Shown piece by piece: positions 23,356 to 40,500 of a stretch of DNA of 64,000 bases. Source of the stretch: Tubulanus polymorphus. Lineage: Eukaryota; Nemertea; Palaeonemertea; Tubulaniformes; Tubulanidae. Location: assembly GCF_964204645.1 (NCBI RefSeq), contig NC_134031.1:1612001-1676000 (forward strand), in the 5' to 3' direction. A program made the translations under genes and the position numbers. Position 1 is the first letter of the stretch. The number at the start of each line of letters is the position of its first letter. The notes under the pieces were generated by a model that was not told the origin of the DNA, did no database searches, and saw nothing but the letters and a program-made list of their open reading frames with translations.

Positions 23356-24282
23356 AGAGTGAAGCAGTTTTCGATTCTTAAATGGGAGCTGTTGTAGATT
23401 GGTTATCCCGTAATGATTGTATTCTATGGAATAAGTTTTCTTGTTGCGATGAATTTTTGGATTGCTAGAGATGGTCTTTGCTGAATTTTGGTAATGGTTT
23501 TAATAGGAACCAGATTGTGACATGGATGTTTGAATTGTTGAAATGCTGTCCAGTCTTCTAATAGATGTGTGTAGTATATAGCCTATAGAAGTTCTTTGCA
23601 ATGATGTTTCAGAAGTTATGAATGATGGTTGAAAGATTCCAGCCGGGGCCGAGATGGTATTGTAAATTGTTGTTAATTAGTGGATCGTTTTATCTGCCTG
23701 GTTTGTTGTCGATGTCTTATGCTGTGTACTACTTCGTGTTAAATATTATTTTTGTATTGTGTCTTAACAGACAAGGGCGTTTTCTGTCATCCAATATGAA
23801 ATGATAATTTTTGGTTCAAATTATAATACATCTATCCGGAATTGGGAAATATTGCTGAAGAGTAAAAGGGGAAATATGAAAGAATTGATGATAACCTTTT
23901 TTACCGTGTAAAGTAATAATTAATAATTAAATGATAAGTAATAATTTAGTTTGGCGACAAAGATTTAGTAATCTAAAATGCTAAATTGATTTCGAATTCC
24001 AACGTATGTTGTTTATGTTCAAATATGAATAATATAGTCTTCGAATGTAATATGGTTTACAGATTTTGATAAATAAATAACTGAACATAATTTCACATAT
24101 ATACGATTTGTTTTATGTTTTAAGGGGACATAGCCAATTTGGCTTTTAGTACGTACATCCAGCCATCATTGTACGCATATTGTTGAAATAATAATTTCTT
24201 GTTGTAATTTTTATATATGGCAAAAATGCATTATCATTATGAGCATGGGACTCAACATTGACAAAGTGGACAATTTCATTAG
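23356..24282. other. Element interior between the gene and the right array
   Basis: AT-rich non-coding sequence, probably the 3' UTR of the OTU/PHD gene (AATAAA-like signals near 24071). No transposase-like frame is visible on either strand. Confidence 0.5.
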
Positions 24283-26040
24283 TCCTCTCACGGGACAGTG
24301 TGTTGAACCGAGTCCTCTCACGTGACATTCTTTGAAACCAGGTCCTCTCACGGAACAGTAAGTTGATTCGGGTCCTCTCACGGGACAGTGTGTTGAATCG
24401 GGTCCTCTCACGGGACAGTATGTTGAATCGGGTCCTCTCACGGGACATTATTTAAAAGCGGGCCCTCTCACGGGACAGTGTGTTGAATCGGGTCCTCTCA
24501 CGGGACAGAGTGTTGAATCGGGCCCTCTCACGTGACATTATTTGAAACCAGGTCCTCTCACGGGACAGTGTGTTGAACCGAGTCCTCTCACGTGACATTC
24601 TTTGAAACCAGGTCCTCTCACGGGACAGTAAGTTGATTCGGGTCCTCTCACGGGACAGTGTGTTGAATCGGGTCCTCTCACGGGACAGTATGTTGAATCG
24701 GGTCCTCTCACGGGACAGTATTTAAAATAGGGTCCACTTACGGGACAGTGTGTTGAATCGGGTCCTCTCACGGGACAGTGTGTTGAACCGGGTCCTCTCA
24801 CGGGACAGTATTTAAAATCGGGTTCCTTCGCGGGACAGTATTTAAAATAGGGTCCTCTCACGGGACAGTGTGTTGATTCGGGTCCTCTCACGGGACAGTG
24901 TGTTGAATCGGGTCCTCTCACGGGACAGTATTTAAAATAGGGTCCTCTAACGGGACAGTATTTAAAATCGGGTCCTCTCACGGGACAGTGTGTTGAACCG
25001 GGTCCTCTCATGTGACATTATTTGAAACCAGGTCCTCTCACGGAACAGTAAGTTGATCCGGGTCCTCTCACGGGACATTATTTGAAACCAGGTCCTCTCA
25101 CGGGACAGTGTGTTGAATCGGGTCCTCTCACGGGACAGTATTTAAAATCGGGTTCCTTCGCGGGACAGTATTTAAAATAGGGTCCTCTCGCGGGACAGTG
25201 TGTTGAATCGGGTCCTCTCACGGGACAGTATTTAAAATCGGGTTCCTTCGCGGGACAGTATTTAAAATAGGGTCCTCTCACGGGACAGTGTGTTGAACCG
25301 GGTCCTCTCACGGGACAGTATTTAAAATCGGGTCCTCTCACGGGACAGTATTTAAAATAGGGTCCTCTCACGGGACAGTGTGTTGAATCGGGTCCTCTCA
25401 CGGGACAGTATTTAAAATAGGGTCCTCTAACGAGACAGTATTCAAAATCGGGTCCTCTCACGGGACAGTGTGTTGAATCGGGCCCTCTCACGTGACATTA
25501 TTTGAAACCAGGTCCTCTCACGGGACAGTAAGTTGATTCGGGTCCTCTCACGGGACAGTGTGTTGAATCGGGTCCTCTCACGGGACAGTATTTAAAATCG
25601 GGTTCCTTCGCGGGACAGTATTTAAAATAGGGCCCTCTCACGGACAGTGTGTTGAATCGGGTCCTCTCACGGGACAGTATTTAAAATCGGGTTCCTTCGC
25701 GGGACAGTATTTAAAATAGGGTCCTCTCACGGGACAGTGTGTTGAATCGGGTCCTCTCACGGACAGTATTTAAAATCGGGTTCCTTCGCGGGACAGTATT
25801 TAAAATAGGGTCCTCTCACGGGACAGTGTGTTGAATCGGGTCCTCTCACGGGACAGTATTTAAAATCGGGTTCCTTCGCGGGACAGTATTTAAAATAGGG
25901 TCCTCTAACGGGGCAGTATTCAAAATCGGGTCCTCTCACGGAACAGTGTGTTTAATCGGGTCCTCTCACGGGACAGTATTTAAAATCGGGTCCTCTCACG
26001 GGACATTGTGTTGAATCGGGACCTCTCACGGGACGGTAAC
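24283..26040 (-). repeat. Right array of 30-bp monomers (about 58 copies), inverted relative to the left
   Basis: The reverse complement of the left monomer is repeated: TGTTGAATCGGGTCCTCTCA followed by CGGGACAGTG. Type A (GTGTTGAATC) and type B (TATTTAAAAT) monomers are interleaved, and blocks such as A-B-B' with TTCCTTCGCGGGAC recur, indicating higher-order units of 60-120 bp. Two 1-bp deletions near 25643 and 25763 break the strict 30-bp phase. Confidence 0.95.
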
Positions 26041-26309
26041 TTGAATCGCGGGTTCCCGGCCGTTGTAAAATCCTGCGTGAAAAACGTGCATTCATATCCC
26101 CTATTGTCCCCCTGGCCCTGCAGTAAATTAGAATTTTTCGGTAGGCCCTTATGTATTTATAAATGAAATCAAAATGGAAAATGTAATAATTACAATCGAT
26201 AGTTGAATTTATTTATTCATAATCGTTATAGGCAGAATACATAAGAATATATAAGGGACTCGAAACCGCTAGCATTGGAATCGACGTTTCATGTAAGAAT
26301 TCTACATTT

Positions 26310-26369
26310 GTCCCGTGAGAGGACCCATGTCCCGTCACAGGCCCGGGTCCTCTCACGGGACGCTGCAGT
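26310..26369 (-). repeat. Right terminal inverted repeat with hairpin
   Basis: Contains GTCCCGTGAGAGGACC and its inverse GGGTCCTCTCACGGGAC around GTCCCGTCACAGGCCC, then GCTGCAGT next to TTAA. It is the inverted counterpart of 19697-19770. Confidence 0.7.
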
Positions 26370-26373
26370 TTAA

Positions 26374-26973
26374 CTCATATGCTGCCGCCTCGACGTCCAC
26401 ACCGGTACGAAGTTGCAGCTCTGTGCAGTGAGATTGATAATCCTCGTCCAGAGTAAGTGAAATTTGAGAGAACAACTTCAACAACACTAGAGTCTTTTCG
26501 ACTTAACTCGCTTCCAGACCTAATCCTTTTTCACTCGCTGTGTTACACTTACACAGTTAGTTACAGCTACTTTCTTTTTTCTAACCGAACGCCGCAGGAC
26601 TGCTGTGGGCCTGGCCCCTCCTCGGGCCTGCCTGCCTCATCCTCACTTGCCAGCTCTTAGTACACGCAGTATATACAGAGCGCCGTGGTGAACACACCAT
26701 CTTATCCCAGCTACCGAGGCCGCGTACCTTAATTAAACTGCCCAGGATTGTTTAAGACGGCCCCAGGCAGTCTAATCTAGCCAATCAGGGTGTTTAGATC
26801 AGAGCCAGGGTTGTGTGGATCAGAGCCAGGGACTGCCGGGGTATGTGGATCAGAGCCAGGGACTGCCGGGGTATGTGGATCAGAGCCAAGGACTGCCGGG
26901 GTATGTGGATCAGAGCCAAGGACTGCTGCGGTGTGATTTTACATTCATATTTTGTTTGTTAATTTATTTTCAG
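26374..26973 (+). promoter_or_regulatory. Candidate promoter, 5' UTR exon and first intron of the RRM gene
   Basis: A good donor (CCAGA|GTAAGTG at 26452/26453) precedes the acceptor TTATTTTCAG at 26973, which is followed directly by the start codon. A non-coding first exon ending at 26452 is therefore likely. It would begin close to, or inside, the right end of the TTAA element. This is inference from splice signals only. Confidence 0.4.
26805..26930 (+). repeat. 30-bp minisatellite, about 4 copies
   Basis: Units of GTATGTGGATCAGAGCCAGG plus GACTGCCGGG repeat in the 5' intron of the RRM gene. The frame is open as a 10-residue repeat (VDQSQGLPGY), but a consensus acceptor follows, so it is read here as intronic. 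Confidence 0.85.
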
Positions 26974-29900
26974 ATGACCCTTGTATTGAATAATGATCAT
27001 TACGGTTGGGCGTACGAGGCGCCCCCTGTCGAGGAAGGCGCTACCCCGTGTTCTCTATGCTACGGTCGTGGAATATCGAAGTTACCGGATCTGACGAGTC
27101 TTCGCCCTCCCAGAGCAATGACTGTACGTACCTATACTACCTAAAGCATTTATCTCAACCGAGAGAGATTTTGTTTAGAAATACTAATTGAGGCGATTGT
27201 TTTTTGCAGCCCGGTCAATCACCGAGTTTAGGTAAGAAACCGAGTCGAGGACGAGGTCGAGCGAAGATTTTAGCCGATGTTGTCCACTCTGTTCAGTCAA
27301 CAGTAAGTAAAAACAAACAATCCCTCTTTACATTTTATAATTGTCCGGAATCAGTTGCGCTGTTTTCCTGTTAAGACTCGATGATTTATACGTATTGGAA
27401 GTGAATGAATTTTTACTCCACTGTCGTCAAACTGAACTGAAAGTTTTCTCTGATTGATCAGATCCCAGATAAGCGCAGTCTTGTGTATTCAATACCCTTT
27501 AAGTATGTGCTGCTAATTCTTTAACCCCTAAACTGTCTCAAATTCCTGAGCTAACTCACTGAGGCCAACTTTAACTCTCCTGTTTAAGATTTCACAATTA
27601 TAGACCTGTTCTACTGGTGTTTCCAATGACTTAATTTGTTACTATAATGGAACCTTGTGGGAAAAAGTGAAATTACTGAATTTAACGGGTATGAGCCAAG
27701 AGAGAACGGCTATCTGTGTAGCCTATCCGCCCCCAGGTCACCATTGACCCCCAAAATTATCTAAAAAATCAGAAACGTATTTCATTGAACACAAAACAAC
27801 ATAATGATTAATTTCAAGCATAAGACCTTGTTTTAGAAGAAAGTGCAACTTCACTAAATTTAATTGGGGGAGCCACTTAGACCTCATTAATTCATCCGTT
27901 AAATGGTTTAAAGGGACTCGCATTAAGATGTGTATTTTGTTAAAGTTGTTAAAAGGTAAAAGAAAAATCATTGACATTTTTTCGCAGAGTAACAAATCTT
28001 TGTCGCGCGGCAGTTCCTGTTCGAGTCTCAATCGCCAACAAATAACAGCTAACAGCACCGGTACTGCAGGTGCCGGCGCTGGCGGTTTTGGAAATAACAC
28101 GGGATTCACCTCGAAAAATGTGGACGTCAAAAAAGACGAACGAAATTCGTCGCAGTCGCCGAATTCACGTCTTCTTCAAGAAAAAGACTTCGCCGATCAG
28201 TTCGAAGATGCAGTTAACGATGAAACTGTTGACAAGAACTTTCTAGTCAAATCTGATGAAATTCCATCCAACTCGCAGATCTGTGATAGTATTTATAGTA
28301 TTGATAGTACGGCTGCTAATTCTATGATTTATCACGCTCCGTCCTCTGATCAAACGGCGTCTGCCGATCGTCGAGTCGTCTCCTCGTCTGCTGGTTGTGA
28401 AAGAGGAGTTTACCCGAAGGCCGTTAACGGAACGAGTCTTTACGATCGATTATGTGAAGAAATTAAGAACAATAAAACGACGACGACGAAATCAAAACGC
28501 GAATCTACGAGAAGCGAAAATAAACGATCGGTGAAAAACTCCGACGTGACTTCGCTCGTCGAGCAGTTGAAACTAGCGGCAGCTGAACGAACGGAAGATG
28601 ACGAAAACGATGACGATCTTGACGACCTTCCGAAAAATGATGAAAAGTGTAGCGATTCTAGTTACGATCGTATTTTAGCCGATCGTAAAGCAACTCCGAA
28701 GTGGCGCCCGTCGAAACAATCCGACGAAATCGTCGCGATGAAAACGGACGAGATATTTTTCGGCGCGAATGAATTCGCGAACGACGACGGATTCGAGGAC
28801 GATCTTTTTTCGCGAAGTCGAAATCGTAATTTATTCTCGAATTCGGCGCCGATTAAAATCGATTGTACGAATCAGTTTCCGGATTTAGGCGCTGATCAGC
28901 GGCAGACGTATTGCGAGCAGACGGAGCCATCCTCCTCATCGGCGTCGATATGGACTCCGAAATCCGTCATCGATTGGAACGACGACATCGATATAAAATT
29001 TGTCTCGTCGAAAAAATCGTCGAAGAAAAATCGCGCCTCAGATAAAACTGAAACAACGACTCAGCAGCAGCCACAGAAGCAGCAGCAGCCGCAGCCTCTC
29101 AGAAAAACATCATCAATCGGCAAGAAGAAACTAGTCGCGATGTCACCTGCAAAAAATCTGGAGAAAAGCAATTCATCCTCGACGGGACAGCAGCAGCAGC
29201 AGCAGCAGCATCCGAAAACGTTCGCAGGTGCGGTAAAAAAAACAGACAATAGCGTCATCGTCAATAGCGATAATAGCGGTAAATCTACAAAAAAATCAGC
29301 AGCCGAACGAAATCCACGAATTCGTATCGATAATTTACCGAGAGGTTGTGAGAAGCAGACGCTTCGAGAATTCTTAGAACAATTCGGACAAATTATCGAT
29401 ATTCACATCGAGAAAAGTGGAAAGTTTGATTCGGCAATCGTTAGGTGAGTTGACTACAGTTTTACCGACAATTATTCGAATTTTAATTTTCTTGCTGCGA
29501 ACAACTTTTTGTACGTATTTCGTCGATACTTTTGATTTGTAAACTTGTAATTACAGTTTAAGTAGTAGTGAAGCTGTCGAATGGGCGTTGTCTTGTTTAC
29601 ACGATTGTGATACATTATTTCCTGGTATGTACTATTACTGTAAGGTGTCTGACCAGGGAGGGAGGTGTCTTCTCGAGTCCTACCTTCCTCGTCTAACTAT
29701 ACCAACTTTTGGTTTCGACTCATTAGTCAAAACAAGAACTGTGCAATTGAGTCCAGATTTAACTTTCAATTAAACCTCTCTAAATTCCAGACCTAGTTCT
29801 AATCTACAGTAGTAGAATAGCTACAATCAAACACGGAGAACAGATAAAACCCACTGTATATAGACTGATAAGTTTTAGAATCAAGAATTCGTTTAATCAA

Positions 29901-30693
29901 AAATTAAAATGACACAACGCAGTGAAGTCTCACTTGATGATGATCACCTGTTGGTGATCTCTAGTGAGTTTGAAATGTCGTGGCGTTTAAATTTTTGATA
30001 GAACAAATTCTTGATTTTAAAACTGCATATAGTAGGTCTTTATCTTTCTAGTACAACAGTGTTGAAATTATGTCATATCGTCGACCTTTTCTATGTGATT
30101 TAATACGATTAATGTTAAATTGTCGTTCGAATGCGTTGAAAGAACTTTATCATGATTGACTTATTATTAGGGTTCTTTATTTTGATAAGTTTTGATAAGT
30201 TAATCTCATTATAGGATAGACCTGTGCAGATCGGTAATGTTTGTGTATCTAATGTAGTGGCATATACAACACACGTAGCATGCACTTGTAAAATTGTGTA
30301 CATAACAAATGAAAAAGAATTGGTTTGAAAAAGTTTTGTCTGAAAAAAAATGCATTTATTTCTTTTTGACAAGCGACAGATCGGAAATAGATCAGTTGTA
30401 CTGTATTTATTTATGTTATGCCTCGAGAATGAACAATTTTGAATTTATTTACTTTTTTGAATTTTGCAATAATAAGCATGTTGTCCGAGATGCAGATAGA
30501 TTTTCATGTTTTGTTTGAAACGAATGTAATAAATCTTTACGTTTTGAAGCCTCTAGAAAATGGGTTCTCTTTTCATTGATATGAAGTTTCTGTGGAATCG
30601 CTGCAGGATTTATAGATTTGTTTAATTTGCGTTTTTTCTTTTGTTATTTCAGACCAACCGCTTCCATTAGCTGTTGTCAAATTGACAAAATGA
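26974..30693 (+). CDS. RRM-domain protein with long low-complexity region
   Basis: Five exons join in frame: 26974-27123, 27210-27302, 27988-29444, 29557-29624 and 30653-30693, giving 602 aa. The start ATG follows the acceptor directly. The N-terminus holds a CSLCYGRGI cysteine motif. A short RGRGRAK basic patch follows. Residues about 82-500 are Ser/Asp/Lys-rich, with poly-Gln/Pro runs (TTTQQQPQKQQQPQPLRK, then a run of seven Gln). The C-terminus is an RNA recognition motif: RIRIDNLPRGC (RNP2-like), TLREFLEQFGQI, a strand ending FDSAIVSLSSSEAVEWAL, and a last strand LPLAVVKLTK before the stop. A role in RNA binding is likely. The RRM resembles those of germline or tudor-associated proteins only loosely, and I do not recognise the ortholog. 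Confidence 0.75.
29878..30020. mobile_element. Palindromic MITE-like element in RRM gene intron
   Basis: The left end TCAAGAATTCGTTTAATCAA and the reverse complement of the right end (TCAAGAATTTGTTCTATCAA) align, both followed by AAATT. The TIRs are about 38 bp. The core holds a second palindrome (GATCACC..GGTGATC). Confidence 0.65.
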
Positions 30694-31659
30694 CGGAGGA
30701 AAGAAAGAAGTGCGTTTTACTTGTGGAGGGGAGGGAGGAGGGTTAGATTTTTTAAGTAATAAAGAATTTTTCATCATTCAGAAGTCGACAATTAATCTCA
30801 GTAGCCTTGTGTTGAATTTATTTTGTGGAGAGGATCATCGTTGAGGATGGACTAAATGTCTACTTGTATTTTCTTGATTGCAACAAACCAAATTCCGAGG
30901 ACTGACGCAGGGCATGCAACTGCTAACAAACCCAAAGTGATATTCCAATAAAAGCCCTAGGGTCCAGGGTAAGTTCATTTCTGAGAAAACGATTTGAGGG
31001 ACCTCGTACATAAAAATCTCGTGGCACCAATTCATGGAGCTGAATCTGGCCCGCCACTCTACTGTCAGAACTTCACCGTTAAGTGCTGCCGCTATCTATT
31101 TCATAAGCGGTAAACACTGGAACTAACTCGATCACCAGATGTTCTTGCTGCGGCATGCGAGCCATTACGGATTCGCCTTACCGGAATGTGCTGCCAGTAG
31201 TCATTGTGGTCGAATGCGACATTAACCCGGAAATAGGGATCTTTTTGTAAAAAAAATTAATAAAATGCGAATTTCGGGTGATTGCATCTTAATCGAACAA
31301 CGTAATTAGCGAATACTATTAGAAGACACTTTTGGATGATTGCATTTAGACGACAAGACATTTCAAAGGTCAGATATGAAGGGATAGAAGGAGTATGCCC
31401 ATTAAATTCAATTATAAATATATTTTATTGAATGCAATGGCTTTTACGACGTTCTTAAATATACGTATTTCGTCCCCTGTGGCTCAAATTATTATTGTTT
31501 ATTTAGGATATTTCAATCACTCATGATTCTAGAATTGTTCCACACTCAGAACATATGAATTTCGGAAATGCCTCTGTTAGATAACTTCTTGGTCGAAACA
31601 ATTGAATAAACATCATATATTTTTCTCGACACAACACTAACAGAGTCAGAGAGGTTAGA
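30694..31659. other. Spacer between RRM gene and COP1
   Basis: Holds the RRM gene 3' UTR (AATAA-like signal near 30758) and the COP1 promoter and 5' UTR. No supported coding exon or repeat family was recognised. Confidence 0.45.
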
Positions 31660-36530
<4,871 letters not shown>

Positions 36531-37510
36531 TGATGTTGAATGAAGTGATGATAACTAGTCAAACTATAGTCAAACACAGATCTTCACTACACTGACACAT
36601 GTGAAGATTTTCTAGTGTATATTGATTGGTTGACATGCGCATGTTATTACATGCAGGTACATGTTAATGATACACGCGCACATTATTTTCTATTTTACTG
36701 TGGATTATATTCAGATTGTACGATGTTTATTTATGAATGACACGTTGAAATGATGAATTGTTCGTTGTATGAAATAAAACTTACTGTAAATAAGAATGAA
36801 TCTACTCGGATTTGTAAATAAATTCTACCGATGAAATTCATGTTACTGAGTTCAGTTATTTGTTGTATCTGACCGTATTGTACTTGTCTATCGAATAACA
36901 CTTGATTAAAGAGATATGCCCTGTAAAATCTGCATCTTGTGTTTGTTTTTGACGGAATAAAGCGAAGGATGTACAATATTCTCGGAATACGATTGACCAT
37001 TAATGACCTAGGAGCAATCAGCCAAGACCGATCGACAAAAAAAAAAATTCATGCACCTTTCGATGGCAAAATCATCAACTGGTTGAGGTGGCCATAAATT
37101 GGTAGAAGTAGAAGTAGAAAACCTATTCTTCACTTAGGTCACGATTTAGTTATAGTCGGTGGTTCCTATTACGTGGTTTATGTTACGCCATCTATAAACA
37201 TTTCGTAACACTACGGGGTCTAGAAGACGACGTACAAACGCCTGAAGCTCGCCCCAAAGTTCTCGAGCCCCGAGATTTCCCCTCACATCTTCACCCGTCA
37301 AGAGATTCGAACTCACTAATCTAAAGCCGTTTCCCGAACTAAACGAGTTCCGGAGCGATATCAGACCACTTGCAAGCGAGGATGCTCCCCTCGACGTTTT
37401 AAAAGAATTCCGAGTATCAAGTATTCATTATGAATTATTTTATTAAGTAATCAAGCAGTGAATTCTATTGATGGACGTAGAACAAAAATATCATAAATAA
37501 ATTTAAGTAG
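36531..37510. other. Convergent 3' region between COP1 and SUMF2
   Basis: Holds the COP1 3' UTR (AATAAA at about 36771) and the SUMF2 3' UTR. It contains the SINE-like stretch annotated separately. A short tandem GTAGAAGTAGAAGTAGAA run lies at about 37101-37118. Confidence 0.45.
37270..37390 (-). mobile_element. Possible tRNA-derived SINE
   Basis: On the minus strand an A-box-like AGTGGTCTGATATCG is followed about 50 bp later by a B-box-like GAGTTCGAATCTC, the spacing of an internal pol III promoter. Flanking sequence is not tRNA-like enough for a functional tRNA. Identification rests on these boxes alone. Confidence 0.4.
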
Positions 37511-40500
37511 CTAAAGTTCTTCTGATCTAAGAATTTGGAATTGTCGTTTCCTAAGTATTTGTTCTCTAAGTTTCTTCATTTTTTCTCTTCGTTCCTTCAC
37601 CTGTTTTTTGTATTCCCACGTTTCTTCTAGTTTATGAAGACGCGGGGGTGTTGTCGGCTTCGGGTCCTCGGGAATAACAACGTCCCACGATTTGGCGCAA
37701 CGAAATCCGATGTTCTGAGCCGACTCTTCCAATGGAAGCCCTTTCCTTTTTAAAAAGAATGGAAGTGGAAAGAAGACAGTTTTACGAACAATTGACAGCT
37801 GACTAAGACATCAGAATTAATCTAGGCATTTCATCAGAACCGGGTTAAACTGGACGGTCCTGGATTGCTTCGAGTTCAAGTTCAAGTTCAAATTTATTTC
37901 ACGGATAGCATGACTGGCGATGTACAGAGATTGAGGGGAAAACAAACAAACAATAGAATTTACAACTTTTTAAACAAGCGCAATTATAAAAAGAGAGAGA
38001 GAGAGAGAAGTAGCTTTCTGTGCGGGCCAAGCAAGGCCGCTGTTGCAAGCACCCAGTAAAAAAATAAAAACCAAAGGATAATGAAGGGAGAAATGGAAAG
38101 GAAATGAGAGCTTACCTCGTGGACGCCCTGACTGGGTGATTGGCCGTCGTTTCGTGGTGATGATGATGGTCGATATTGTCGACAAAACTTCCGCCTTTCA
38201 ACACTTTACGTAGTTGAAATTTCTCACGAGTTGCACCGTATTCTAAATAGTGATCGTTCGTCCATTCCCAGACGTTACCCACCATGTCGTACATACCTAG
38301 AAATACATCACGAAGTAAGAACTTACAATCTGTTGACAGGGCTGACCGCGAGAGACAGTTTCTTACTGATCGGAGTGAGACTGACCTCTTTCATTCTGTG
38401 GCGGGAATGCGTTCACTGGCGACGTAAACTCGTAACCATCTCCCAACTTATTTTCAGTCGGGAACGTTCCCTGAAAACAGAATTGCATAGAAATTCATTA
38501 CAAGTAGCGGCTACTTTTTCCACTGTTCATTCTTCTACTTTACAGCAGAATTAAACTTATATCAACCTGCCACGTATTCATGCTGCCACGCCTAAACGTA
38601 TCACCCCAGGGGTAGGTCCATTCTAGAAAACAAAATAGTATTTATATTCAGTTCCCCCATTAGAATGCATCTAAAAATTTCAATCTTGGCTTAAGAAGAT
38701 ATTACCTTTAGTACTCGCCCTACAAGCTCTTTCCCATTCGGCTTCAGACGGTAGCCTTTTACCTTTCCATGTACAAAACGCGTGAGCATCGTGGTAACTA
38801 ACATGTGTAACTGGATGATCCAGTCGCGACATTATATCAGAGCCTTCTCCTTCTGGCTAGAAATATCCAATAATTCAGAAAGAAAATAATTAGTTAAAAC
38901 AAACACGCACGCACAAGATGATGTTAGAAATATGAAATGTTTTGGCAGCGAAATGACTTCATCTTGTGATCAAAGTCGTCGTCTTTGAGACGATAAGTTT
39001 GTGGACGGCGACTTTATCCAAACGATGACTTTCACCTTTTAGTTGATAGAATTGGAAATATGAATTGTGGAGACTCGAGAGAAGAGACGACTTCAAAAAT
39101 ATGACGGTTTTCAGACGAACCGAGTTTGGCTGAACTGATCGCCAGAGGTACCATTACCAATGAAATGAATATCATTCCAGGTTTATTTGCATAATCTGTC
39201 GTTTTACGTACCTGGTTCCAGGTTGCTCGTGGTAAATAAACCCACCACGGTTCGCCTTTTTTCAGTTTTTTAGACAATCTATTCACGTCCTTTTGGTCAA
39301 CGCGTCCTCGCAATGCTCTCAGTAACACGTAGCTGTGACCGTTGATTTGGGCGTCAGTTTTGAAGGATGACTTGGCTTTTAGAAATTTTCTGAATTGATA
39401 TGAAATTATAAATTGAACGAAATAACGGAAAAACCGTACATAATAATTGACTATTTTATTTGTATTTAGTAAATATCTTTTTCGTTGCGTTCAAAATATT
39501 TGACTGAACTCACTGAAATTCTTCAACGGTCACCGGATATCGGTCGATTTTAAATGAAGCGACGCGCACCGTTCTCGGTGGATATTCCAAAATCCGTTTG
39601 TATTTCGGGTCGTTTATACCCATTCGGAAATCACCCTCGAAAAAGCGCACCATTCCGCTGAGTTCCCCCTTCGCACCATCTTTGAAATAGAATATTTATC
39701 AGAAATTTATACTGTTAACGCCTTTTCTATAGATTGGGTTTAACTTTGATTAGGTTCGAAGACGTTGGCCAATCAGATTTATCCAACAGAAATATACAGA
39801 TTGGGCGAGCTTCGGATTTCTTGGTTATAGTTGTAACTATAGTGGTCGGAGCTAAAATTCGAACGCTAGTTCCGTGCCATAATGTCGGCCATCTTAGAGC
39901 TAGTTCGGAGTATCTACGCATAAACTAGATAGACTAGTTTACTTTAGTTTAAACGCCCATAAGTTCTAACTGACATTAGGTCTCACTCCTGGTGGACTAA
40001 CTCCGATAACCTAAGTTCGCCCTAGTTGTATATGGAGCCTAATGAGATGAGCCTGGTCGATGCCACGGGTCACGTGGTTCCGCATGATCTTAAAAGTTAA
40101 TGTTTTAGCCACGTTTTTGATCTATTACGAAATGTAAATGTACCGTCTTCATCTGGTCCAGTCAACAGATCTTCTTTTGTTACTTTTTTCCTTTTCACGT
40201 AAATTCGTGCTGAAAATAAAGAAACGATGCTGCAAGTCAAATTATGATTTGACTTTGAGTTCTGAGGTCTGCAAGGTTTTGTCGGGAGATCACTTCTGAA
40301 AAGATCGGTTATTGCTATTCGCAAAATCACAACAAAATGACAACGATACTGTAAATATAGAAACAATAGGCAGCACAGATAATTTTGTAATATTTTATGG
40401 CTATTAAAATCAATGCTTTCAGAGTTGCTGTATGGAACATGTGTCACTGGCATCTATCATCAGACATCGTACACAGTTGTGTCGTTAAATCTGTTGCGCT

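Larger units (their letters stand above)
19693..26373 (+). mobile_element. TTAA-flanked DNA transposon with mirrored 30-bp arrays and an OTU/PHD gene
   Basis: TTAA occurs at 19693-19696 and 26370-26373. Just inside, the left end reads ACTGCAGC and the right end GCTGCAGT, its inverse. Both then carry GTCCCGTGAGAGGACC and CCTGTGACGGGACA in inverted orientation, giving TIRs of about 45-55 bp with a 10-bp insertion on the left. Inside the TIRs lie arrays of 30-bp monomers in opposite orientation (20150-20946 and 24283-26040) around an intron-containing gene (21022-23355). TTAA duplications are known for piggyBac and Kolobok superfamilies. No transposase of either was recognised, so the family is open and the element may be non-autonomous. 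Confidence 0.7.

Noticed and set aside
20150-26040. CRISPR-like or coding 10-residue repeat arrays
   Set aside because: Monomers are directly tandem with no unique spacers, and the setting is a eukaryotic genome. Frames stay open only because the period is 30 bp; they are open in more than one frame and on both strands.
26815-26973. VDQSQGLPGY repeat as the N-terminus of the RRM protein
   Set aside because: A strong acceptor (TTATTTTCAG) sits immediately before the ATG at 26974, and the repeat is a minisatellite.
37270-37390. Functional tRNA gene
   Set aside because: Only A-box- and B-box-like motifs are present; I could not form an acceptor stem or cloverleaf, so a SINE is more likely.
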